From an uncultured Ruminococcus sp. (GTDB lineage: Bacteria > Bacillota > Clostridia > Oscillospirales > Acutalibacteraceae), in NCBI GenBank assembly GCA_904393835.1, contig CAJFNC010000007.1, positions 29,192 to 93,191 of the forward strand: 64,000 nucleotides of DNA, given 5' to 3'. Made by a program: the position numbers and the translations under genes. Of the stretch, positions 50,983 to 59,562 are shown piece by piece (positions within the stretch are counted from its first letter, which is position 1; the number at the start of each line of letters is the position of its first letter). The notes under the pieces are model-generated. The model ran no database searches and had not been told where the DNA came from. It saw only the letters and a program-made list of their open reading frames with translations.

Positions 50983-52813
50983 AACAAACACCCTCCCCGT
51001 ATTTTGCAGCGCCGCAATTGTTGCATTTCAGACGACAATGAGGTGTTGTCTGACTCTCATACGCTTTCTTACATTCCGTAATCAAATAATCTTTTGTTAC
51101 ACCGTAGTCAATATGATCCCACGGCAAAATTTCATCAAATGAGCGGCGGCGATTTGCGTAGAATGCAGGGTCGATTCCGCATTCTTCAAATATATCAATC
51201 CATTTTTCAAGGCTGAAGCATTCGTTCCAGCCGTCAAAATGAAAACCTTTTTCACACGCCCTTTCGAGCACCTTGCAAAGACGTCTGTCACCCCTCGCAA
51301 AAACTGCCTCAAGCAAACTTGTGTCGGCGTCATGGTAATTAAACTGGATTTTCTTTGTAGTTATGCTGTCCTTTATGTGTTGCTGTTTATTATGGATTGT
51401 ATCAATAGTGTCCTGAGGTTCCCACTGGAACGGAGTAAATGGCTTTGGAACAAACGAGGAAGCAGACACGGTCACTCTCACCGACTTGCCCTTTTTACGT
51501 GTGGGACATTTGTAGTATGTGTCAACAACTGCCTGTCCGAGCTTTGCGATTGCCGCAACGTCGTCAAGTGTTTCGGTGGGCAAACCAATCATAAAATAAA
51601 GCTTTACGGTATTCCAGCCGCCCTCAAACGCAGTTGCGCACGTATTCAGAAGCTCTTCTTCCTTAACGTTTTTATTGATTACGTCACGCATTCTCTGACT
51701 GCCTGCTTCGGGAGCAAACGTCAGACCGCTGCGGCGAACGGTTTTAATTTTATCCATAATTTCATCTGTAAAACCGTCAACACGCAGCGACGGCAAAGAA
51801 ATGCTGATATTTTCATCCTTACTCCAGTTGCTGAGCCTGTCAAGCAACGGTACGATTTGGCTGTAATCGCTTGAACTGAGCGATGAAAGTGAAACCTCGT
51901 CATAACCGGTGTTTTCACAGAGTGTATGACATTGTGCGTCGATTGTTTCGGGCGACTTTTCACGAACAGGGCGGTAAATGAAACCGGCCTGACAAAAGCG
52001 GCAGCCTCTTATACAACCTCTGAAAATTTCCTGAACGGCTCTGTCGTGGATAATTTCAATATTCGGCACGACAAAATTATCGGGGTAGTAGGATTCGTCC
52101 ATATTTTTCATAAGGCGTTTATGAATTACTTTCGGCGCGTCACCCTTTGGAGTAAAGCTCTTGATTGTACCGCTTTCATTGTACTCAACCTCATATAAAG
52201 ACGGAACGTAAACACCCTCGATATGAGCACATTTTTCAAGAAACTCCTGCTTTGAGCAGTTATTTTTGCGGCAATCACGGAAAAGGTCAATAACTTCAAG
52301 GTCAACCTCTTCTCCCTCTCCTATAAAGAAAAGATCTACAAAATCAGCAATCGGTTCGGGATTACAGGTACAAGGTCCGCCCGCAACAACAATATTTTTA
52401 AGTTCTGTACGGTCACAGCTTTTTATCGGAACGCCTGAGAGCTTGAGCATATTGAGCATATTTGTGTAACTGAGTTCGTACTGCAAGGTAAAACCGATAA
52501 AATCAAATTCGGATACGGGATCGCCGCTTTCAAGGGCATACAAAGGAATATTGTGCTTAATCATTTCCTCTTCCATGTCCACCCAAGGGGCAAACACCCT
52601 TTCGCACCATATGTAGTCAACGCTGTTGAAAAGGCTGTAAAGAATTTTCATACCCAGGTGTGACATTCCCACCTCATAAGTATCGGGAAAGCAAAAGGCA
52701 AAACGAGTGTCCACATTTCTTTTGTCCTTTATTACTTCATTCATTTCGCCGCCGACGTAACGTCCGGGCTTTTGAACCTTTAAAAGCAGTTTTTCAACGT
52801 CCTTACTTATCAT
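50957..52813 (-). CDS. TIGR03960-family B12-binding-like radical SAM protein
   Basis: A 618-residue enzyme. The N-terminal domain (about 1-210) has the cobalamin-binding-like pattern, although the DxHxxG His motif is not obvious. The radical SAM core starts with CIRGCRFCQAGF near 268-279. The C-terminal region has CNNCGAAKYGEG, a second Cys cluster that could bind metal. The start is ATG at 52811-52813 behind GGAGGT. It is followed by the DUF2344 partner. A role in tRNA or ribosome-linked modification is suggested for this pair elsewhere but is not established. Confidence 0.9.
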   Translation of the reverse strand: MISKDVEKLLLKVQKPGRYVGGEMNEVIKDKRNVDTRFAFCFPDTYEVGMSHLGMKILYSLFNSVDYIWCERVFAPWVDMEEEMIKHNIPLYALESGDPVSEFDFIGFTLQYELSYTNMLNMLKLSGVPIKSCDRTELKNIVVAGGPCTCNPEPIADFVDLFFIGEGEEVDLEVIDLFRDCRKNNCSKQEFLEKCAHIEGVYVPSLYEVEYNESGTIKSFTPKGDAPKVIHKRLMKNMDESYYPDNFVVPNIEIIHDRAVQEIFRGCIRGCRFCQAGFIYRPVREKSPETIDAQCHTLCENTGYDEVSLSSLSSSDYSQIVPLLDRLSNWSKDENISISLPSLRVDGFTDEIMDKIKTVRRSGLTFAPEAGSQRMRDVINKNVKEEELLNTCATAFEGGWNTVKLYFMIGLPTETLDDVAAIAKLGQAVVDTYYKCPTRKKGKSVRVTVSASSFVPKPFTPFQWEPQDTIDTIHNKQQHIKDSITTKKIQFNYHDADTSLLEAVFARGDRRLCKVLERACEKGFHFDGWNECFSLEKWIDIFEECGIDPAFYANRRRSFDEILPWDHIDYGVTKDYLITECKKAYESQTTPHCRLKCNNCGAAKYGEGVCFEKRKNLV

Positions 52814-52814
52814 T

Positions 52815-53432
52815 TTAACCTCCGTCAAAATATCCGTTGTTCTTGAACGCAAGCGAAAATATGAGATATACGCAGACAAAGAGCAACGAAAAGTTGTATT
52901 TTGAATTAAAAAGTACTAAAAATCCGAGAGCGGCAAGCGGAAATATAAATATAAAAGTAATTATATTTACACATTTTTCAGCCGCTTCGGGCGTAAACCT
53001 GAGCGTCAAAAAAAGGTAAATAAGCTGACCGCCGTCAAGCGATATTACGGGAAGACTGTTAAAAAGTCCTACACATAAATTTGCCGCTGCCAAAGGATAG
53101 AATAAATTATATTTTAAGTATAACAGATAAAACAAAATAAAACAAATAAAATTGACAAAAGGGCCGAAAAAAATTATTAAAAAATTCTGAGATACACCTC
53201 TTGTATGGCGTGAAACGTCGTTTATTTTTATTTCAAAGAGCGAAATTTTAATTTCATCCGGAGGGCAACCGAATTTACAAAGCCAGAATAAGTGTCCTGA
53301 TTCATGGAACAATATTGCCAATAAGCTGCACAAAAAATTTGCGAACATTCCCGTTATTATACATATGGCGCAAACACATACAAGTGTAAAGGATATAAAA
53401 ATATCAGTCCCGCGCAGTTTTAGCTTCATCAT
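52815..53432 (-). CDS. M50 site-2 protease family protein (SpoIVFB-like)
   Basis: A 205-residue intramembrane metalloprotease. HESGH near residues 39-43 is the zinc motif inside a hydrophobic stretch; the second motif NSLPVISLDGGQ near 124-135 supplies the Asp ligand. Four or five transmembrane segments cover most of the rest. SpoIVFB, which processes pro-sigma-K in the forespore membrane, has this size and order. The start lies within the end of the upstream gene (overlap about 29 bp) and lacks a clear ribosome binding site, so it is translationally coupled. Ends one base before the radical SAM gene begins. Confidence 0.85.
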   Translation of the reverse strand: MMKLKLRGTDIFISFTLVCVCAICIITGMFANFLCSLLAILFHESGHLFWLCKFGCPPDEIKISLFEIKINDVSRHTRGVSQNFLIIFFGPFVNFICFILFYLLYLKYNLFYPLAAANLCVGLFNSLPVISLDGGQLIYLFLTLRFTPEAAEKCVNIITFIFIFPLAALGFLVLFNSKYNFSLLFVCVYLIFSLAFKNNGYFDGG

Positions 53433-53811
53433 CTGACGCGGTACCGAAAACGGAATTAAAATCAAAAATTTTGTCACCGTCAAAGACAGCCGAACTGTTT
53501 AGATTTGAATAGTAAAAACTACGTATCTGATTGTAAAAATCTCCTCCGATCCCCTTTATTATGAATGCCGCAAGTGCTATTATAAGACAAATTATGAGCT
53601 GAATTGTTATTAAAAGCTGCTTGGGACGTTTTTGTTTTGAGGCAGACAGCCCATTGTCTTCGCTTGCGGAGACGGAGCTATTTTCTTTTGAAGCATAATT
53701 TGTATATTCTTTTTCACTTACGGTTTGCCAGCCCTCATCATATGTAATAGTATTTTTGTTTTCATTATTTTGTGTCTGAGTTTGGTTCAGTTTATTATTT
53801 TCTTCATACAA
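53404..53811 (-). CDS. Small single-span membrane protein of unknown function
   Basis: A 135-residue protein with an Asn/Gln/Ser-rich hydrophilic N-terminal part (1-65), a single transmembrane helix (about 67-90) and a short C-terminal acidic domain. The start is TTG at 53809-53811, five bases after AGGTGA. It overlaps the M50 protease gene and might be a partner for it, analogous to inhibitors that hold SpoIVFB inactive; this is speculation from position. No family recognised. Confidence 0.55.
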   Translation of the reverse strand: MYEENNKLNQTQTQNNENKNTITYDEGWQTVSEKEYTNYASKENSSVSASEDNGLSASKQKRPKQLLITIQLIICLIIALAAFIIKGIGGDFYNQIRSFYYSNLNSSAVFDGDKIFDFNSVFGTASDDEAKTARD

Positions 53812-53844
53812 AAAAATCACCTCAATGCAGTATATGCATTGAGG
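53812..53844 (-). terminator. Terminator hairpin that sequesters the next gene's ribosome binding site
   Basis: On the minus strand CCTCAATGCA pairs perfectly with TGCATTGAGG, followed by TGATTTTTTT. GAGGTGA, the ribosome binding site of the gene starting at 53811, overlaps the 3' arm of the stem. Confidence 0.75.
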
Positions 53845-53874
53845 CGGACAAATTTAACCGATTTGCACATTGCT

Positions 53875-54345
53875 TTAGAGCTTTTTTAATTTTATATTTT
53901 TATAAATTGTAAATACTGCAAGCAGCACTAACGCTCCGCAAAGCACACCGGAAAAATCAAGCAGTACATCGGTTATCTGTCCCGAGCGTCCAGGCACATT
54001 AAGTTGTATGGTTTCATCACATACAGCCGTTGCAAGCCCTACAAAGCAGATTTGCGAATAGTACCTGTACGGTTTGATTCTGTCAAGTGAATAGGCACAA
54101 CACATAAGCAGCGAACCTATCGCAAAATATTCTGTAAAATGAGCGGCCTTTCTGACTATATGGTCAGTCAGTTCGGCACTGAATCCCAATGCGTTGAGTA
54201 TGTCCTGCAAAACAGTCATTACGCCTTCGCTCTCGGATGCCGAAATATCAGACGGCATTGACGAATGGATAAACGCAAAAGCAATCATACATATAGTAAG
54301 TAAGAAAAATATAATTCTAAAACGCATTGACGCAGAATTTTTCAT
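53875..54345 (-). CDS. VanZ-like family protein
   Basis: A 156-residue membrane protein with four or five spans. The VanZ-family pattern includes AFIHSSMPSD near 21-30, VRKAAHFTEYFAIGSLL near 62-78 and CDETIQLNVPGRSGQITDVLLDFSG near 107-131, with the characteristic Asp/Glu residues. Family members confer low-level teicoplanin resistance or act on lipids; the function here is unknown. It lies divergent from a flavoenzyme pair and is followed by a hairpin and the single-span gene. Confidence 0.88.
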   Translation of the reverse strand: MKNSASMRFRIIFFLLTICMIAFAFIHSSMPSDISASESEGVMTVLQDILNALGFSAELTDHIVRKAAHFTEYFAIGSLLMCCAYSLDRIKPYRYYSQICFVGLATAVCDETIQLNVPGRSGQITDVLLDFSGVLCGALVLLAVFTIYKNIKLKKL

Positions 54346-54441
54346 ATCATCACTCCCCCATATTATTTTAAAGGAAATGAATTTATTGTCAACAATAATA
54401 TTAAAATTTTATAAATAGCTGTGAAAATCTATATAAACATA

Positions 54442-54470
54442 TTGATAAACCGAAAATTATCTGATATACT
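54442..54470 (+). promoter_or_regulatory. Predicted sigma-A promoter of the flavoenzyme pair
   Basis: TTGATA (54442-54447) and TATACT (54465-54470) are separated by 17 bp. The predicted transcript start (about 54478) leaves a leader of about 107 nt before the ATG at 54585. Confidence 0.7.
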
Positions 54471-54548
54471 TATTTTGGCATAATGAAAATTATCGAATTT
54501 TCAAAAACGTATGCTTACTTGATATATTTACAAAGAGAATTTATTTAC

Positions 54549-54574
54549 GGGCAGCGTTTGCTGCCCTGTTTTTT
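54549..54574 (+). promoter_or_regulatory. Terminator hairpin inside the 5' leader (candidate attenuator)
   Basis: GGGCAGC pairs with GCTGCCC around GTTT, followed by TGTTTTTT, directly upstream of the AGGTGA ribosome binding site. It lies downstream of the promoter and upstream of the first gene, so it should reduce expression unless read through. Confidence 0.65.
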
Positions 54575-54584
54575 AGGTGAAAAT

Positions 54585-55799
54585 ATGGGAAACAAAATGT
54601 TTGACGCTTTAATTATAGGCGGCGGCGCTGCGGGATTGATGTGCGCAATATCCTCAAAACAAAAAAATAAAAATTTAAAAGTGGCAATTGTCGAAAAAAA
54701 CAGCAGAGTGGGCAAAAAACTTTTATCTACGGGAAACGGCAGGTGTAATCTGACAAATGCAAATGTCGCCCCGGACAAATATCACGGTACTTTTTTTAAT
54801 GGGGCAAAAAATATTTTGAGTCACTACCCAACTCAAAGAATTATTGACATTTTTGCAAAGCTCGGACTTTTGACTTATTGCGACAATGAAGGCAGATATT
54901 ATCCGCTTTGCAGGCAGGCGAGCGCTGTACTTGATGTTTTGCGTTTTGCCTGTGAGAGGTACGGTGTTGAGGTTTTTACTTCACAAAATATTAAAAATCT
55001 GAAAAAACATGGCGATTCATTTATTTGTAATACAGATGATTATTCTTTTAAATCAAAAAAGCTGGTGCTTTCAAACGGCTCAAAAGCATCTCCAAAACTC
55101 GGAGGCAATGCAAGCGCAGCTGACTATGCTAAAAATTTCAACCATAAGTTCATTCCCTTTTCTCCTGCGTTATGCCCGATTGAGGTAAAATCGGACGTAT
55201 TGAAGTCGTTAAAGGGCTTACGAGCAACGGGAAAAGTTGAACTTGGCAACGGCAATATTCTGAGAAGCGAAGTCGGTGAAATTCAGTTTACCGAAAAGGC
55301 GCTTTCGGGCATTTGCATTTTTAATCTTTCTGTTTTATCGAAAAAAGGTATGAAAATTCATATTGATTTTTTAAATAATTATTCTTCTAAAGAAATATTA
55401 TCTCTCCTTGAACAAAACAGAAATCTGTTTTCCGGTCAGAGCGCCGATTGTCTTTTGACCGGAATTTTTCAAAAACGGCTCGGGCAAGCTGTTATGAAAA
55501 TGGCAGGATTTACGAATTTTTCCGATAAATGCAGAGATATTCCGAATATACAACTGAAAAAAATCGCATCGATATGCAAAAACACCGAATTTGAAGTAAC
55601 TGCAAACTGCGGGTTTGACCAAGCCCAGGCGGCTTTGGGCGGAGTTTGCGGGAATGAGATTGATGAAAATACAATGCAGAGCAAAAAGACAAAAGGATTA
55701 TATTTTTGCGGTGAGGCAATCGATATTTGCGGCGACTGCGGAGGGTATAATCTGCATTTTGCTTTTGCAAGCGGACATTTGGCAGGTGCAAACTTATGA
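54585..55799 (+). CDS. HI0933-family FAD-binding oxidoreductase (YhiN / aminoacetone-oxidase-like)
   Basis: A 404-residue flavoprotein. The FAD-binding motif is ALIIGGGAAGLMCAI near residues 7-21, followed by GKKLLSTGNGRCNLTN near 43-58, a family hallmark. The C-terminal region holds GGVCGNEID, LYFCGEAIDICGDCGGYNLHFAFASG, the conserved FAD-capping end. Substrate unknown. The start is ATG at 54585 behind AGGTGA; an in-frame ATG at 54483 is nearly at the predicted transcript start. It overlaps the next gene as ATGA, so the two are coupled. Confidence 0.9.
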   Translation: MGNKMFDALIIGGGAAGLMCAISSKQKNKNLKVAIVEKNSRVGKKLLSTGNGRCNLTNANVAPDKYHGTFFNGAKNILSHYPTQRIIDIFAKLGLLTYCDNEGRYYPLCRQASAVLDVLRFACERYGVEVFTSQNIKNLKKHGDSFICNTDDYSFKSKKLVLSNGSKASPKLGGNASAADYAKNFNHKFIPFSPALCPIEVKSDVLKSLKGLRATGKVELGNGNILRSEVGEIQFTEKALSGICIFNLSVLSKKGMKIHIDFLNNYSSKEILSLLEQNRNLFSGQSADCLLTGIFQKRLGQAVMKMAGFTNFSDKCRDIPNIQLKKIASICKNTEFEVTANCGFDQAQAALGGVCGNEIDENTMQSKKTKGLYFCGEAIDICGDCGGYNLHFAFASGHLAGANL

Positions 55800-57379
55800 T
55801 TAGACTTAACAATGTGCATATTCCTCTTGATTATAATAATGAAATATTAAAAAATAAGGTTGCAAAGGAACTGAAAATTAACAAGGCGGCAATTAAGAAT
55901 GTCAGCCTTTTCAGGCGCTCAATTGACGCAAGGAAAAAGGACAATATCTATTTTTTATGCTCTGTTGACGTTGAAACTGATACAAACGAGGATAAACTCA
56001 TAAAGAAATGTAAAAACGCAGTTAAAGCCGAAAAGTTTACGTATAGAGTAAAGAAATGGAATAAAAGCATTTCCCCTGTTGTTGTAGGAATGGGACCTGC
56101 AGGATTGTTCGCCGCTTTAATACTCGCTCAGAGCGGCGCAAAACCTATTGTAATTGAACGAGGACGAGATGTTGACGGCAGAAGCTCAGACGTTGACGCT
56201 TTTTGGAAAAGCGGAATTTTAAATGAATGCTCAAACGTTCAATTCGGAGAAGGCGGTGCGGGTACCTTTTCCGACGGAAAACTAAACACGGGCACAAAAG
56301 ATTTCAGACAGAGAAAAGTGCTTGAGGAATTTGTTTTGCACGGCGCTCCCAAGGAAATTTTGTATGATGCAAAGCCGCATATCGGCACTGACAAATTAAA
56401 AATCACCGTTAAAAACCTCAGGGAAACTTTGATTTCTCTCGGCGCAACGGTAATGTTTGAAACTAAACTTGTGGGATTCGACGTTGTTGACGGAAAAATT
56501 AAATCTGCCGAAATTGAGAAAAACGGCAAAAGAGGAAAAATTGAAACCGACACAATTATTCTTGCGATAGGACACAGCGCTAGGGACACTTTTGAAATGC
56601 TGTATGATAAAAAACTGCCGATTGAGCAAAAGGCTTTCTCGGTCGGCGTGCGCATAGAACACCTTGCTTGCGAGATTGACAGGGCTCAGTACGGCAAATT
56701 TGCCGGGAACAAAGCATTGGGCACTGCAAGCTACAAACTTAATGTGCACACGCAAAACGGACGCGGCGCTTATACCTTTTGTATGTGCCCGGGAGGCAGG
56801 GTTGTAAATGCTTCAAGTGAAAAAGGTATGCTGGTAACTAACGGAATGAGTGAATATGCGCGAGATGAAGTAAATTCAAATTCGGCTCTGCTTGTCGGCG
56901 TTAACCCAAAAGATTACGGTTCGGAGCATCCGCTTGCCGGAATGTACTTTCAGCGTGAGCTTGAGAGAAAGGCTTTTGTTTTGGGCGGCTCTGACAGTAA
57001 AGCTCCGGTTCAGAGGGTTGAGGACTTTTTACTTTCGAGAAAAAGCACACACGTAGGCGACGTCGTTCCGAGTATTAAACCCGGATATACAGAAAGCGAC
57101 CTTACTTCAATTTTGCCGAAGTATGTAAGCGACTCTATGAAAGAGGCTATTACGGTAATGGGTAAACGGCTGAAAGGCTTTGACAACGGAGACGCAATAA
57201 TGACAGGTGTTGAAACTCGAAGCTCTTCCCCCATCAGGATTATGAGAAACAGCGATACGCTTGAAAGCGTTGCGGTGAACGGTTTGTATCCCTGCGGTGA
57301 AGGAGCAGGCTATGCGGGCGGAATAATTTCAGCCGCAGTAGACGGGATTAAATGTGCCGAAAAAATTATAGATAAATAA
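55796..57379 (+). CDS. FAD-dependent dehydrogenase (COG2509-type)
   Basis: A 527-residue flavoprotein. The N-terminal 90 residues form a small alpha/beta domain with SIDARKKDNIYF near 43-54. The FAD motif VVGMGPAGLFAALIL begins near 98. Other family features are NVQFGEGGAGTFSDGKLNTG near 146-165, MCPGGRVVNASSE near 331-343 and EGAGYAGGIISAAVDG near 502-517. Related proteins are annotated as uncharacterised FAD-dependent dehydrogenases. It starts at the ATGA overlap with the HI0933-like gene, and the pair probably cooperates or shares regulation. Confidence 0.9.
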   Translation: MIRLNNVHIPLDYNNEILKNKVAKELKINKAAIKNVSLFRRSIDARKKDNIYFLCSVDVETDTNEDKLIKKCKNAVKAEKFTYRVKKWNKSISPVVVGMGPAGLFAALILAQSGAKPIVIERGRDVDGRSSDVDAFWKSGILNECSNVQFGEGGAGTFSDGKLNTGTKDFRQRKVLEEFVLHGAPKEILYDAKPHIGTDKLKITVKNLRETLISLGATVMFETKLVGFDVVDGKIKSAEIEKNGKRGKIETDTIILAIGHSARDTFEMLYDKKLPIEQKAFSVGVRIEHLACEIDRAQYGKFAGNKALGTASYKLNVHTQNGRGAYTFCMCPGGRVVNASSEKGMLVTNGMSEYARDEVNSNSALLVGVNPKDYGSEHPLAGMYFQRELERKAFVLGGSDSKAPVQRVEDFLLSRKSTHVGDVVPSIKPGYTESDLTSILPKYVSDSMKEAITVMGKRLKGFDNGDAIMTGVETRSSSPIRIMRNSDTLESVAVNGLYPCGEGAGYAGGIISAAVDGIKCAEKIIDK

Positions 57380-57411
57380 TTCTGTTAAAGAATATACAAT
57401 TATTATATACT

Positions 57412-57606
57412 TTAGTACGATTTCTGATTATTTGTTTCGTCCCTCAACAATCTAAAGATAATTATTTTAGATAATGGCTGCCTATACAGGCAGTCATTAT
57501 CCGATTTGTTATATAGAGTTATATAGAAGTTATTTATATAATCGTATTCCTCTTTGAGCTTGGATCTGTGAATTTTCAGAAAAAATTTTTCAATGGTATT
57601 TTCCAA
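57412..57606 (-). CDS. Possible small protein downstream of a membrane-protein gene
   Basis: A 64-residue frame starts at TTG (57604-57606), one base after the TAA of the preceding gene. A perfect hairpin, GATAATGACTGCC with GGCAGCCATTATC (57470-57501), lies in the middle of it. The residues are Lys, Tyr, Asn and Glu-rich and soluble in character. With no ribosome binding site and a hairpin inside, this may be a decayed gene or a chance frame. Confidence 0.3.
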   Translation of the reverse strand: MENTIEKFFLKIHRSKLKEEYDYINNFYITLYNKSDNDCLYRQPLSKIIIFRLLRDETNNQKSY

Positions 57607-57607
57607 A

Positions 57608-58054
57608 TTATTTTGCTATTCCGAAAAGCGCTAAGAACCCGGTGATAACCGATAAGACAAACATTACCATTGCAATAACAACAAAAATTCTGCTTACACT
57701 CTTATTGGATACTGTTTTTGAAACAGCCGTACAGGCGTTAAAGCACAAATATCCCATCAAAAATTCATACACGCCTAAGATGGCCTTAGGTATAGTTGTA
57801 AATTCCTTTGCAATTACCGTGCCATACAGAAAAAGTCCAAGCAAAACGAAAGCTAAAATCGCAACGGGTTTTAATTTGCCGTTGAATTTTTTGTATGACA
57901 AAAAACAAACAAATACGACCTCCAAAAGCAGCAAAATAAACGCAACAACATTTACGGCCTGCGGAGCGTTCAAATTATTTAAGATTATACCGCTTGCAAT
58001 AAGGAGTATTGTTTCAAGTATAATAGTTATAATATATTTTAATTTTACCGACAA
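57608..58054 (-). CDS. Four-helix membrane protein of unknown function
   Basis: A 148-residue protein consisting of about four hydrophobic helices separated by short basic loops (1-25, 28-48, 58-78 and 118-142 with an amphipathic gap). The start is TTG at 58052-58054 behind GGAGG. The residues are unusually Val/Ile-rich. It is probably co-transcribed with small genes upstream. No family recognised; it resembles small membrane proteins in toxin-immunity and bacteriocin loci. Confidence 0.6.
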   Translation of the reverse strand: MSVKLKYIITIILETILLIASGIILNNLNAPQAVNVVAFILLLLEVVFVCFLSYKKFNGKLKPVAILAFVLLGLFLYGTVIAKEFTTIPKAILGVYEFLMGYLCFNACTAVSKTVSNKSVSRIFVVIAMVMFVLSVITGFLALFGIAK

Positions 58055-58072
58055 AAGAATACCTCCTTCATA

Positions 58073-58185
58073 TTAACGAGTAATCATAAGCGTATTGTAA
58101 GAAAAGTCTAACGGTATAATGATATTGATAATAACCAAAACAATACCTGCAAAATAAGTGTATTTAGAATAAGTTTTTTATTCAT
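58073..58185 (-). pseudogene. Frameshifted small membrane-peptide gene (about 37 residues)
   Basis: From the ATG at 58183-58185 the natural frame gives a 25-residue peptide, but adding one A to the A6 run just after the start codon opens a frame reading ...YFAGIVLVIINIIIPLDF... and ending at TAA 58073-58075, close to the GGAGG of the next gene. That hydrophobic run is strongly membrane-like and fits operon spacing. It may be a broken gene, a phase-variable one or a sequencing error. Confidence 0.4.
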
Positions 58186-58272
58186 TGTATCACCATATTT
58201 CTTTGATTTTGTTTTTATGCAATGTTTAATTTTTCAAAACCGCCTGATTATTAAACAAAAAATAACGGTTTT

Positions 58273-58800
58273 TTATTGATTTAATAAAATAAAATCAAAA
58301 TTTCCAATCCAATACACCCCAAATATAATCAACATTGTACTGACTAATAAGCATAAAACCAGCCAAATTAATAACAAAATCGGTATAAATGTTATGATTT
58401 TGTTAGAGCTTCTCAATTTTATATATGTATTAGTTGCAATACTTGAAAATAAAATAATCCATAACAAATGAAGTAATATCATAGGTAAGCAATGGTATTC
58501 ATTAAAATTATCAGATACTACATGAATTTGAAGCGGAACTGATATTATTACGCTTATTAAAAAATAAAGTATAGGTATTATATAATTTTTGTATTCAAAT
58601 TTAGATAATGGACTTTTTACAATATCAATTGCAATTTTTAGAGTAAATGCTGCTGATGTAATAATAATAAAAGCAAATATTATTTGTGTATATATATTCA
58701 AAGGAACTTTTATAAATAATGAAAATATATAGAGAACAAACATAAAAGTAGAAAAGACGCTAAAGTTATTGATTTTATTGATTTTAAGTTTATTTTTCAT
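58273..58800 (-). CDS. Multi-spanning membrane protein (paralogue of the protein at 58960-59472)
   Basis: A 175-residue protein with about five hydrophobic segments. The end of the protein, FGVYWIGNFDFILL, is shared with the neighbour at 58960-59472 (FGIYWDDNFNFIKL), showing common ancestry despite low overall similarity. No family recognised. It lies in an A+T-rich cluster of membrane proteins downstream of displaced Rhs genes and resembles immunity or accessory genes. The ATG lies 1 bp inside a run of A-rich codons with no clear ribosome binding site beyond AATGAAA-type sequence. Confidence 0.65.
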   Translation of the reverse strand: MKNKLKINKINNFSVFSTFMFVLYIFSLFIKVPLNIYTQIIFAFIIITSAAFTLKIAIDIVKSPLSKFEYKNYIIPILYFLISVIISVPLQIHVVSDNFNEYHCLPMILLHLLWIILFSSIATNTYIKLRSSNKIITFIPILLLIWLVLCLLVSTMLIIFGVYWIGNFDFILLNQ

Positions 58801-58959
58801 TTAAATTTCCCCTCCCAACACCCGATCAGAATCATCAAGATTAACATATATACAAACTTAATACCCAAGCAATTTATAATGTGCGTAGAAATAATAACAA
58901 CGACATAAATTATTACTGATTCTATTCTTTTGAAGTTTTAGAATATGACCTGCGCCTTA

Positions 58960-59472
58960 CTAAACTAATTTAATAAAATTAAAATTATCATCCCAATAAA
59001 TCCCAAAATTAAGAAGTATTGCTCGTACGAATAGCATAGCAATATTGAATAAAAGAATTATATCAAATACAGCAATAATTGTTTTGGTTTGTAAATTTTT
59101 AAATCTTTTTTTATAAATACTGCCTACTAAATACAACATTGACGTTGCCGCAGACAAATATAAAAAAGTCATCGTAACGCAATCACCGTAATTAAAGCTT
59201 ATCAATCTGATTTTAATTTCATAAGGCAATATTAATATGCAGGATAATGCAAAAAGTATAATTATTAAAACATTTGTTTTTTGAGGCACAGCCAAAAAAT
59301 CCGTATTGAAAAAATCATATATCAGCTTAATGTTAACAGCTAAAGAACAGGCAATAAGTATTCCGAATACAGCCTGATAAATTCTGCTGTATTCTACATT
59401 AATAAAAATTGATATTATACTGAAAAGCAATAATGTTAAGATAAACAGATTGTATTTATTTTTAATACTCAT
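58960..59472 (-). CDS. Multi-spanning membrane protein with FGxYWxxNFxFIxL C-terminus
   Basis: A 170-residue protein with five predicted spans (about 8-27, 30-52, 66-88, 96-116 and 130-152). The C-terminal FGIYWDDNFNFIKL is shared with the neighbour at 58273-58800. The start is the ATG at 59470-59472 behind AGGGGC; a longer frame of 28 residues is not supported. It is part of the membrane-protein cluster and is probably transcribed from the promoter at 60520-60548. No known family. Confidence 0.65.
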   Translation of the reverse strand: MSIKNKYNLFILTLLLFSIISIFINVEYSRIYQAVFGILIACSLAVNIKLIYDFFNTDFLAVPQKTNVLIIILFALSCILILPYEIKIRLISFNYGDCVTMTFLYLSAATSMLYLVGSIYKKRFKNLQTKTIIAVFDIILLFNIAMLFVRAILLNFGIYWDDNFNFIKLV

Positions 59473-59562
59473 AATATACTTGCCCCTTAAACCTTTTCTA
59501 AAAATATCATTGTTAATACACTTCTGCACCGCAATACGAAATAATAATCCTAACAAAAATGA

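Noticed and set aside
57412..57606. A firm gene call for the 64-codon frame
   Set aside because: It contains a perfect hairpin, has a TTG start without a ribosome binding site, and shows no family features; it is listed only with low confidence.
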